A stretch of DNA of 64,000 nucleotides. Origin: Desulfofundulus australicus DSM 11792 (lineage in GTDB: Bacteria; Bacillota; Desulfotomaculia; Desulfotomaculales; Desulfovirgulaceae). The number at the start of each line of letters is the position of its first letter. Within the stretch, counting starts at the first letter, position 1. Made by a program: the position numbers and the translations under genes. Positions 25,386 through 32,429 of this stretch are shown piece after piece. The notes below the pieces were generated by a model. That model was given only the letters and a program-made list of their open reading frames with translations. It was not told where the DNA came from and made no database searches. Location of the stretch: positions 27,375 to 91,374 of the forward strand of contig NZ_FQUW01000013.1 of assembly GCF_900129285.1 (NCBI RefSeq). The letters are read 5' to 3'.

Positions 25386-27101
25386 GTGCCGGGAAAGCGT
25401 GTGGTCAGCCTTTTTTTCATTTTCCTGTGCTGCTTTGCTCTTTTAATCCTCCACCTGGCTTTTATCCAGCTGGGACGGGGTAGCGAGTATGCTTATTTGG
25501 CCCTGCAAAGGGAAAGTCGCACCATAGTTCTGGAAGAGTACCCCCGGGGGGAGATCCTGGACCGGCACCTGCAACCCTTGACCGGCAGTTACGATGCCAA
25601 CCGGGTGGTGGTTTTCCCCGAGCTGGTTCGGGACAGGCAGGCGGTTGTGGCTTCCCTGGCTGGGATTTTGAAATTGCCGGTGGAAAAGGTAGCCCCCTAT
25701 TTTGAGCGTCCCTGTTACCTGCCTTTTCCCCTGACTCCCGAACAGGCCGGGGCCATCCGGGAGCAGCGGTGGCCCGGTGTTCTGGTGCTGCCCGTCCACC
25801 TGCGCTACGGTCCTGCCCCCCTGGCCACCGGGGTAATCGGTTACCTGGGCCGGGTGCAGTCCAAAGAAATGCTGGACACCTTAAACGCCAGAAGCGAGAA
25901 AAGTTACAGCCTGAGCGACTGGGTAGGCCGTGCCGGCCTGGAAAAATACTATGAAAATGAGCTCAAAGCAACCAGGCCCGGGGCATACGCCCGGATTTTC
26001 GTGGATGCTGCCGGGAGGATTATACCGGGACTGGGCCCTGCCGTTAACCTCCAGGCGGGGGACCCGGGGCGACAGCATCTGGTAACCACCCTGGATGCCG
26101 GGATCCAGCGGGTGGTGGAGGAAGTAATGGACCGCCGGGTAAAGAAAGGGGCGGTGGTGGTAATGGAGCCCCGGACCGGGGATATTCTGGCCCTGGCCAG
26201 CCGCCCTGTTTATGATCCCCGTCCACCTGGGGTGGCTGCGTATCTGGAGCGGGGCGAAGAGGGGACCTTTACCGATCAAACCACGGCCCTGTTCACTCCC
26301 GGTTCTGTCTTTAAGGTGGTGGTTGCGGCCGCCGCCCTGGCGGAGGGAATTGTGAAGCCAGAGGACCAGTTTGAGTGCCGGGGCAGCCTGGCCCGCCCCG
26401 TGCGTTGCTGGTATGATCCGGGCCATGGTACCATCAGCTTCAGCCGGGCCTTTGCGGAATCCTGCAACCCGGTTTTTGCCCGGGTGGGCCTGGAACTGGG
26501 AGCCCAAAAGATCATCGAGTATGCGGCCCGTTTCGGGTTGGATAACCAGGAGATTACGGGTTATCCCGTACCGCGCGACAGGCGCCAGAACTGGCAGCTG
26601 GTTGCCGCCCCTTATAACCTGGTCAACAGCAGCCTGGGCCAGGGCCCGGTGCTGGCCACGCCGGTACAGATCACAGCCATGATGAATGTTATCGTTAACG
26701 GAGGCGTATATGTCCAGCCGCGGCTGATCCGGGAATTGAGAAATGATGAGGGTGAGGTGGTTCGTTCCTTTCCCCGTGATTCCGGGCGCAGGGCCATTCC
26801 CGCTTCCACCGCTGTTCAGCTGAAAGAGATGCTGCAGCTGGTAACCACAATGGGCGTTGGCCGCCAGGCTTATGTGCCCGGTTACGGCAGTGCCGGCAAA
26901 ACCGGTTCAGCCCAGGTGGACGGCCAGGATAAGGTAAATGCCTGGTTTACCGGATATGCCCCCCTGCAAAATCCCCGTTATATAGTGACAGTTCTGGTGC
27001 AGGAAGGGGTCAGCGGGGGGGAAACGGCTGCCCCCGTTTTCCGGGAGATAATGCAAAAAATTCTTACCCTGCCACAGGAACAGGGGGAAGGTTCCCCTTA
27101 A
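25386..27101 (+). CDS. Penicillin-binding protein, class B transpeptidase
   Basis: 571 residues with an N-terminal membrane anchor (VVSLFFIFLCCFALLILHLAF), a dimerisation/pedestal domain, and a transpeptidase domain. The active-site motifs are complete: SVFK with Ser near 307, SCN near 359-361 and KTGSAQ near 505. It cross-links peptidoglycan outside the membrane, resembling PBP2/SpoVD-type proteins but lacking a PASTA domain. GTG start. A role in sporulation or elongation cannot be settled from the sequence. Confidence 0.92.
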   Translation: MPGKRVVSLFFIFLCCFALLILHLAFIQLGRGSEYAYLALQRESRTIVLEEYPRGEILDRHLQPLTGSYDANRVVVFPELVRDRQAVVASLAGILKLPVEKVAPYFERPCYLPFPLTPEQAGAIREQRWPGVLVLPVHLRYGPAPLATGVIGYLGRVQSKEMLDTLNARSEKSYSLSDWVGRAGLEKYYENELKATRPGAYARIFVDAAGRIIPGLGPAVNLQAGDPGRQHLVTTLDAGIQRVVEEVMDRRVKKGAVVVMEPRTGDILALASRPVYDPRPPGVAAYLERGEEGTFTDQTTALFTPGSVFKVVVAAAALAEGIVKPEDQFECRGSLARPVRCWYDPGHGTISFSRAFAESCNPVFARVGLELGAQKIIEYAARFGLDNQEITGYPVPRDRRQNWQLVAAPYNLVNSSLGQGPVLATPVQITAMMNVIVNGGVYVQPRLIRELRNDEGEVVRSFPRDSGRRAIPASTAVQLKEMLQLVTTMGVGRQAYVPGYGSAGKTGSAQVDGQDKVNAWFTGYAPLQNPRYIVTVLVQEGVSGGETAAPVFREIMQKILTLPQEQGEGSP

Positions 27102-27177
27102 CCACTTCTCGTGCATTGACTGCTTAGTAAAGGTATAGTAGGATAATAGTATAATTAGTTCCGGGAGTGTTGTTTTT

Positions 27178-27945
27178 ATGATCATCAAGGGGGAAAAAAT
27201 CCGTGCTCTGCGGGAAGAGCGCGGGTATACATTGCAGGATCTGGCCCGGCGGGCGAACCTCTCCCTGTCCTATTTGAGCGAAATCGAAAGGGGTTCCAAA
27301 CGTCCCTCTTTAAAGACCATTGAGAAGCTGGCTGCCGCCCTGAACGTGCCCAAAGCGCAGCTTATTGAGGGGGATGTCACCGACAGCGGCCTGTCCCTGG
27401 GAGATAAGATCCGCATCCTGCGCAGCGAAAAAAACCTGTCCCTTCAAGAACTGGCCAGCCGGGCGGGCATTTCCCTGTCTTATTTAAGTGAAATTGAACG
27501 GGGAACGGTTTACCCCGCCCTGAGCACCTTGAAGCGCATAGCCGAGGCCCTGGAAGTTTCGCCAACTTCCATTATGGGGCAGGAGGGTTCCCTGGGGCAT
27601 AAACTCAAAGCCCTCCGGGAAGAATACGGGCTCACCCAGGCCCAGCTGGCAAACCTGGCGGGAGTTACAGCGGGGTTGATTGGCCAGATCGAACAGGGCA
27701 AGGTGCAGCCTTCTTTAAAAACGCTGGAAAAACTGTCCGAAGTGATGGGTGTTTCCCCGTGCTATTTCATCATGGAGCCGGGAGCAGTAGATCAGATGCT
27801 CAGCCTGATGAATCCCGAGTTGCGGGAACTGCTCATGCACCCCAACGTCCAGTCGGTTTTGAACCTGGTCTGTAACCTCAACCAGAAAGAATTGCAGTTT
27901 ATTTTAAATTTCATTCAGCTTTTCAAGCGTTCCAACCTGTGCTGA
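27178..27945 (+). CDS. Regulator with three tandem XRE-type HTH domains
   Basis: 255 residues holding three successive HTH_3 units: residues ~1-65 (IRALREERGYTLQDLARRAN), ~75-135 (IRILRSEKNLSLQELASRAG) and ~140-205 (LKALREEYGLTQAQLANLAG). A short helical C-terminus follows (LNLVCNLNQKELQFILNFIQ). The first two carry the near-identical recognition stretch LSLSYLSEIERG or ISLSYLSEIERG, so one likely arose by duplication. It may read composite operators or act as a compact multi-headed binder. No target is known. ATG start. Confidence 0.88.
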   Translation: MIIKGEKIRALREERGYTLQDLARRANLSLSYLSEIERGSKRPSLKTIEKLAAALNVPKAQLIEGDVTDSGLSLGDKIRILRSEKNLSLQELASRAGISLSYLSEIERGTVYPALSTLKRIAEALEVSPTSIMGQEGSLGHKLKALREEYGLTQAQLANLAGVTAGLIGQIEQGKVQPSLKTLEKLSEVMGVSPCYFIMEPGAVDQMLSLMNPELRELLMHPNVQSVLNLVCNLNQKELQFILNFIQLFKRSNLC

Positions 27946-28058
27946 AAGGGCGGCTTTACGCGGGAGGCAATTGCCGTCCATTTTTATTCTGTCGTCCGGA
28001 AGCTTGACGCGCTGGTTGAAGTAATGGTAAACTGTGGAGTGGGATTGCAGAAAATTTA

Positions 28059-28087
28059 TTGCAAGCGAAATTATTGTTTAGTATAAT
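28059..28087 (+). promoter_or_regulatory. SigmaA promoter for the small ferredoxin
   Basis: TTGCAA (28059-28064) and TATAAT (28082-28087), spacer 17 bp. Confidence 0.7.
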
Positions 28088-28104
28088 AATAGGGAGAGAT
28101 ACCC

Positions 28105-28278
28105 ATGCCCGCTTTTGTGGTCAGGGACCTGTGTGCCGGCTGTGGAGCGTGTGCGGAGGTTTGCCCTTATAAAGCTATAACCGTTACCGCCAGGCTGGCC
28201 GTGGTAGATCCGGGATTGTGCCGGGAGTGTGAAGAATGCATTTTCATCTGCCCCAACGGGGCCATTACAGCTGCCTGA
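28105..28278 (+). CDS. Two-[4Fe-4S] ferredoxin (57 aa)
   Basis: 57 residues with two classic clusters, CAGCGACAEVCP and CRECEECIFICP, each Cx2Cx2Cx3CP. ATG after AGGGAGAG. Length and spacing are those of clostridial-type bacterial ferredoxin: a small low-potential electron carrier in the cytosol. It is followed by fmdB-like and thioredoxin genes, suggesting a small redox cluster. Confidence 0.93.
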   Translation: MPAFVVRDLCAGCGACAEVCPYKAITVTARLAVVDPGLCRECEECIFICPNGAITAA

Positions 28279-28313
28279 CCGGTAAGGCAATAAATTTTCA
28301 GGGGGTGTAAGCC

Positions 28314-28511
28314 GTGCCTATCTATGATTTTCAATGCAACAGCTGTGGTCACAAATTTACCCTGCTGGTAGGGATTGATGAGCGGGACAAGGTCTCCTGC
28401 CCCCAGTGTCAGAGCCGGGATGTGCGCCAGCTGATTACCGGCTGTGCTGTTCGCGTAAAGGGCGGTAGTTGCGGCAGCGGGCAGGGCAGTTCCGGTCTGG
28501 CCGGTGGTTGA
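28314..28511 (+). CDS. FmdB-family zinc-ribbon protein
   Basis: 65 residues starting MPIYDFQCNSCGHKF, with the second CxxC in SCPQCQS and a Gly/Ser-rich tail (GGSCGSGQGSSGLAGG). The family (FmdB/CxxC_CxxC_SSSS) is a putative regulatory zinc ribbon of unclear role. GTG start behind GGGGGTG. Confidence 0.9.
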   Translation: MPIYDFQCNSCGHKFTLLVGIDERDKVSCPQCQSRDVRQLITGCAVRVKGGSCGSGQGSSGLAGG

Positions 28512-28523
28512 AGGATTTAAATT

Positions 28524-28542
28524 AAGGGCTGGTAGCCCTTTT
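28524..28542 (+). terminator. Weak intrinsic terminator
   Basis: AAGGGCT/AGCCCTT with a three-base loop and four T in total, between fmdB and the thioredoxin gene. Probably partial readthrough. Confidence 0.5.
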
Positions 28543-28574
28543 CAACATGATAATTTTGAAATGGGGGTAATTTT

Positions 28575-28892
28575 ATGACCCTGGAATTAAATGAAAGCAA
28601 TTTTGATAGCGAAGTTTTGCAGTCGAGCCTCCCGGTGCTGGTGGACTTCTGGGCACCCTGGTGCGGGCCCTGCCGCAGCATGGCTCCCATTATTGATGAA
28701 CTGGCTGCCGAGTTTGCCGGGCGGGTCAAGGTGGCCAAAGTTAACGTGGATCAAAACCGGGACCTGGCCGGCCGTTTCGGGGTAATGAGCATACCCACCC
28801 TGATCATGTTCAAGGGTGGACAGGTAATGGGCCAGATAGTCGGTTATACTCCCAAGGGGGTTCTGGCTAAAAAGCTGGAGAGCCTGCTGTAA
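28575..28892 (+). CDS. trxA: Thioredoxin (second copy)
   Basis: 105 residues with [14 protein letters not shown] and SIPTLIMF. A paralogue of the thioredoxin at 9728, differing in the residues after the CGPC site. ATG after GGGGGT. Convergent with a glutaredoxin-like gene that appears to contain selenocysteine, which suggests a local thiol/selenol redox module. Confidence 0.95.
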   Translation: MTLELNESNFDSEVLQSSLPVLVDFWAPWCGPCRSMAPIIDELAAEFAGRVKVAKVNVDQNRDLAGRFGVMSIPTLIMFKGGQVMGQIVGYTPKGVLAKKLESLL

Positions 28893-28925
28893 GGAAGGTT
28901 CTGTGGAATATTAATGGCGGTGTGT

Positions 28926-28958
28926 GTATCACGCGGGGGGACATCCGCCGCGTGATAC
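28926..28958. terminator. Shared hairpin between convergent thioredoxin and glutaredoxin genes
   Basis: The 11-bp stem GTATCACGCGG/CCGCGTGATAC can form from either strand. T-runs are weak on both sides. Confidence 0.6.
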
Positions 28959-29013
28959 AGGGGCACCGCCCTTTCCGTTTCTTACTCCAGGTTCTGTTGC
29001 GGCACCAACTTTT

Positions 29014-29250
29014 TCAGTGTAGCAGTTTTTCCAGTTCACCCCGGTTAAATCCTACCACTACCCGGTCTCCCACGGTAATGGTGGGTACGGCAAGCCGCCC
29101 GGTTTTGCGCACCATTTCGCTCCGGGCCAGTTCATCCTCGGCCACATTCTTTTCGGTAAATTTTATTCCTTTTTGGGAAAGAAACTCTTTCACCGTACGG
29201 CAGTGGGGTCAGGTGGGGGTGGTGTAAACCGTTACGGGTTCCGCTGTCAT
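29014..29250 (-). CDS. Glutaredoxin-like selenoprotein (UxxC active site; UGA decoded as Sec)
   Basis: 78 residues if the in-frame TGA at 29211-29209 is read as selenocysteine. AGGAGG stands correctly before ATG 29250. The frame gives TVYTTPT-U-PHC with Sec14 and Cys17, exactly replacing the first cysteine of the NrdH/glutaredoxin motif TPTCPHC. It continues without another stop through VKEFLSQKGI, the cis-Pro segment LAVPTITVGD and the GFNRGEL end. That conservation on both sides of the TGA argues against a pseudogene. A TATAAT-like -10 box on this strand lies at 29317-29312. It would reduce disulfides or peroxiredoxin partners. Confidence 0.82.
29175..29211 (-). promoter_or_regulatory. Candidate bacterial SECIS element
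   Basis: Immediately after the TGA on the minus strand the RNA can form a short imperfect hairpin in CACTGCCGTACGGTG, with GU in the apical GUAC loop. Bacterial SECIS elements lie in this position and need such a loop for SelB binding. The stem is short and the fold was made by eye. Confidence 0.5.
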
Positions 29251-29397
29251 TGGCCAATACCTCCTGGTGGATGGAATTTTCCCTCGAATTTATTTTTTGA
29301 GTCTGAAGTAGATTATATACGCTGCCGTCATATCGCTTTTCAGGCAGGAACCCGTCCGGAAATGTCGAACTATTTGCACCGGAAAGGAGTTACTTAA

Positions 29398-30093
29398 TTG
29401 GTTGGTACATTCATTAATGTGGCAGCTATTTGCACGGGTGCCCTGCTGGGGGCTTTGTTTAAAAAAGGCATCCCGCAAAGAGTGGGCGATACGGTCATGC
29501 AGGGGCTCGGCCTGGCGGTTATTCTGGTCGGGGCACAAATGGCCCTGCAAACCAGAAACCCGCTTATTGTCATCGGTAGCCTTGCCCTGGGCGGTGTGGC
29601 GGGTGCCGGCCTGGATATCGAGGGCAGGCTGGAGTCGCTGGGAAGGCGCATTGAAGCCAGGTTCGGGCGTTCCGGGGAGGGCGGCCTGGCATATGCTTTT
29701 GTCACCACCAGCCTGATTTTTTGCGTTGGTGCGATGGCCGTGATGGGGTCCATTGAGGACGGGCTGACCGGCAACCCCCGGACCCTGATAGCCAAGGCCA
29801 TGCTGGATGGAATTGCTGCCGTGATTTTTGCTTCGACCATGGGTATAGGGGTATTTTTTTCAGCAATTCCAGTATTTATTTACCAGGGGAGCATTACCCT
29901 TGCCGCGCGGCTGGTGGGTGCAGGTTTGAGTCCCTGGGTGGTGTCCGAGCTGACCGCCACCGGCGGCCTGCTTATTGTGGCTATCGGCTTGAATTTATTG
30001 CAGGTTACCCGCATTAAAGTGGGAAATCTATTGCCCGCCATTTTTATTGCGGCCATTATCACAGCCGTTATTGAAATGACAAGGCAGTATTAA
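29398..30093 (+). CDS. DUF554 integral membrane protein
   Basis: 231 residues starting MVGTFINVAAICTGALLG, with about six hydrophobic helices separated by short loops and the conserved VGAMAVMGSIEDGLTGNP region. This is the DUF554/YqgA family of putative transporters. TTG start behind AAAGGAG. Divergent from the glutaredoxin gene. Confidence 0.88.
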   Translation: MVGTFINVAAICTGALLGALFKKGIPQRVGDTVMQGLGLAVILVGAQMALQTRNPLIVIGSLALGGVAGAGLDIEGRLESLGRRIEARFGRSGEGGLAYAFVTTSLIFCVGAMAVMGSIEDGLTGNPRTLIAKAMLDGIAAVIFASTMGIGVFFSAIPVFIYQGSITLAARLVGAGLSPWVVSELTATGGLLIVAIGLNLLQVTRIKVGNLLPAIFIAAIITAVIEMTRQY

Positions 30094-30193
30094 AATGAGG
30101 ATTGACACAGGCGGAATAGAGCAACCGGGGTAGAATTCCGGCTTCCTGGGAGGAAAATATATCCAGTCATGTATTGTTCAGGGAGATAAGGAA

Positions 30194-31648
30194 ATGCGCA
30201 GATCGCCCGTAATGGCAACCCTGTTTGTGGTACTGGTTGCCCTGTTGATCCTGCCCGGCCTTACCGGTGCGGGCACGCTGTACAGGGGGATTAAAGTCCA
30301 GGATCGCGTCCTGGTGCCCCTCCGGGGTGTGCTGGAAGCCCTCGGTGCAGCGGTTGGGTGGGACGGTTCCGGAATCACGGTTCAAAAAGGGGACAGGGTT
30401 ATTTCCCTGAAGGCGGGTTCGAGCCGCGCCAGGATAGCGGGGAAAGAGACCCTTCTGGACGTACTGCCCCGCGTGGTCGGCGGCATTACCTACGTACCCC
30501 TGCGCTTCGTTTCCGAGGCTTTCGGGGCAAAAGTTGACTGGGACGAAAAGACCGGCACGGCTACCGTCAGCCTGGACGGTAAGGTTGTTCTGGTGAGGTT
30601 GTCCGACGGCGGGAGTGCTGGTATCAAACAGTACTCCCGCCAGGTCGGGAATATTAGGGCGACAGTGGTGGAGATCCCGCCCGGTGCTCCCGTCAGGGCC
30701 GTGGTTGCACTTGCCCACGACAGGGTAGGCGCGACGGAAGACCTGGCCTCGATGGCGAAGCGCTACGGTGCGGTGGCCGCCATCAACGGCACCTTTTTTG
30801 AGGCGTACGGCGGCATACCCGAACCGTGGGGCACCATTATCAGTGACGGGAAGGTCGTGCACGTGGGCAATGTCGGTTCCGTGGTGGGGATAACTTCCGA
30901 TGGCCGGGTAAAGATGGACACGGTGCGCATAAAAGTGGAGGGCGACACCGGGGGTTCTTACGAATGGCCGGACAACTGGTACGCCTACGGTTTCAACAGG
31001 ACGCCGAGCCCGGGCGGCAGCACGGCGTATATCTACACCCGCGAACGCGGCAGTTCCCTGGGATTCGCTTACGGTATCTCGGTGGTGGTTTCCGGCGGGA
31101 AAGTGGTCAGGGTGGTGGAAAACCAGGACGTGACGATTCCCGACGACGGTTTCGTGGTCAACCTCACCGGTTCGGAGCAGTACCTGCGGGACCGTTTCGA
31201 ACCGGGGAAGAGTGTCAGCTACCGGGTAGTTTTTGAGGACAAGGACGGCAACAGGCTGGACTGGTCGGACGTAGTGACTGCCGTGGGTGCCGGACCCAGG
31301 CTTTTAACCGGTGGCCAGGTCACCGTCGACCCGGCGGGTGAAGGATTCACCAGTGCCAAAATCTTAACGGGCGGAGGGGCGAGGAGCGCCATCGGCGTGA
31401 AACCCGACGGCAGCATTTTACTGGTGACGGTACCCGGCGCGACCATCAGGCAGCTTGCGTCGGTTATGAAAGAACTGGGCGCCGTGGACGCCATAAACCT
31501 CGACGGCGGGGCGTCATCGGGGCTTTACTACGGAGGCCGCTACCTCACCGCTCCCGGACGCAGGATAAGCAACGCCTTGTTGTTCGTCCCTGCTTCGTGG
31601 GCAGGCAGCGGGTATAGAAGGGCCAGGGATAACCCGAACGGTTCTTAA
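30194..31648 (+). CDS. Secreted phosphodiester glycosidase (NAGPA) with copper-amine-oxidase-like N domain
   Basis: 484 residues. Signal peptide (about 1-27). Residues ~28-130 form a stalk-type Cu_amine_oxidN1 domain (VLVPLRGVLEALGAAVGWD and YVPLRFVSEAFGAKVDWD). Residues ~150-484 form the NAGPA/DUF2233 domain, with AAINGTFFEAYGG and the C-terminal INLDGGASSGLYYGG. Homologues hydrolyse GlcNAc phosphodiesters, so a cell-wall or exopolymer role is likely. Its last ~130 bp recur as a decayed copy at 42317. The start shown is ATG 30194. Confidence 0.87.
   Translation: MRRSPVMATLFVVLVALLILPGLTGAGTLYRGIKVQDRVLVPLRGVLEALGAAVGWDGSGITVQKGDRVISLKAGSSRARIAGKETLLDVLPRVVGGITYVPLRFVSEAFGAKVDWDEKTGTATVSLDGKVVLVRLSDGGSAGIKQYSRQVGNIRATVVEIPPGAPVRAVVALAHDRVGATEDLASMAKRYGAVAAINGTFFEAYGGIPEPWGTIISDGKVVHVGNVGSVVGITSDGRVKMDTVRIKVEGDTGGSYEWPDNWYAYGFNRTPSPGGSTAYIYTRERGSSLGFAYGISVVVSGGKVVRVVENQDVTIPDDGFVVNLTGSEQYLRDRFEPGKSVSYRVVFEDKDGNRLDWSDVVTAVGAGPRLLTGGQVTVDPAGEGFTSAKILTGGGARSAIGVKPDGSILLVTVPGATIRQLASVMKELGAVDAINLDGGASSGLYYGGRYLTAPGRRISNALLFVPASWAGSGYRRARDNPNGS
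31448..31580 (+). repeat. Left copy of a 133-bp imperfect direct repeat flanking the island
   Basis: Part of the intact NAGPA coding region. It matches 42317-42449 in the same orientation with roughly a dozen substitutions and no gaps, by my alignment. Confidence 0.9.
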
Positions 31649-31680
31649 AAAAACCGTATCTCAGCAGGATATGGTAAGTT

Positions 31681-32148
31681 TCAGGACATGGGATGTGCTA
31701 TTTTCACCCAATCGAAAAAGTCTTTCGGTCTTCCTATTGGGATACCATAGATATTTTTTAACTTGAGCATATGCCGGATGTCGCTAGAAATGATGTACTC
31801 CGCTTTTCCGGCTATGGCCGCCCACAAGAATGGGTCGTCGTCCCTGTCCGGGGAGTGCGGCGGCCAGTCGCCCGGCATTTCCGGCACCTTGCTTTCCTTA
31901 TGGAGAACCAGGTTGAGCAGGTAATGTACTTCCGAAGCGGAGACACCGGCCTTTTCAAAATAACGGTGAGCTAGCCGGTTAATTATTTCACAGGCTTCCG
32001 AACGTATGAAATCATTCCAAATGAGGATCAAATTTCCGGAAAGTACAAAACGAAGCAGGGGGGTGGCCATATAAAGAGAGGGAACAAGCACGTTCGTATC
32101 AACCACGATTGGAATTGCGATTTCTTTTGATTTCACGAAAGACTTCAT
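31681..32148 (-). CDS. PIN-domain toxin
   Basis: About 155 residues. The PIN-fold acidic residues are visible: VVDTNVLVPS (Asp), a mid-chain Glu in RSEACEIINRL, SPDRDDDPFLWAAI and IISSDIRHM. Such proteins are Mg-dependent ribonucleases of type II toxin-antitoxin pairs. ATG 32148 is preferred because GAAGGA is suitably spaced; ATG 32154 is too close to it. The frame overlaps the upstream antitoxin gene by 50 bp, so the pair is cotranslated. Confidence 0.85.
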   Translation of the reverse strand: MKSFVKSKEIAIPIVVDTNVLVPSLYMATPLLRFVLSGNLILIWNDFIRSEACEIINRLAHRYFEKAGVSASEVHYLLNLVLHKESKVPEMPGDWPPHSPDRDDDPFLWAAIAGKAEYIISSDIRHMLKLKNIYGIPIGRPKDFFDWVKIAHPMS

Positions 32149-32275
32149 GGACATCCTTCTCTAATTCTTCATGGGTAAAGCCGGCTGACTTCATTTTTCT
32201 CGTAATGATCTCTGATAGACGACGCGCTTCAATTAAACCCTTCGCGAAATTGCTCATCCTTCTTTTGGGCAGCAT
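32099..32275 (-). CDS. Putative antitoxin of the PIN toxin (58 aa)
   Basis: 58 residues from ATG 32275 with AAGGTGAT upstream. Basic N-terminus (MLPKRRMSNF) and helical remainder (EARRLSEIITRKM, THEELEKDVHEVFREIKRN). It overlaps the PIN gene at its 3' end and has its own promoter, the usual layout of a type II antitoxin. The family is not recognised; the assignment rests on context and size. Confidence 0.7.
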   Translation of the reverse strand: MLPKRRMSNFAKGLIEARRLSEIITRKMKSAGFTHEELEKDVHEVFREIKRNRNSNRG

Positions 32276-32305
32276 ATATAATCACCTTTTTCCTGTGTTG
32301 TATTT

Positions 32306-32335
32306 ATTGTACCAGGGGCTAGTTCATACAGTCAA
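32306..32335 (-). promoter_or_regulatory. Promoter of the antitoxin-toxin operon
   Basis: On the minus strand, TTGACT (32335-32330) and TACAAT (32311-32306) are separated by 18 bp, 31 bp before the antitoxin start. Confidence 0.75.
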
Positions 32336-32429
32336 ATCGTTTGCAAGTGCCGGGGTGCCGGTGCTTTTTCTGTGGTAAAGATTAGAGGGAATTGGTAAAA
32401 ATCGTCGAATAGTTTAGCGAAATAATCAT

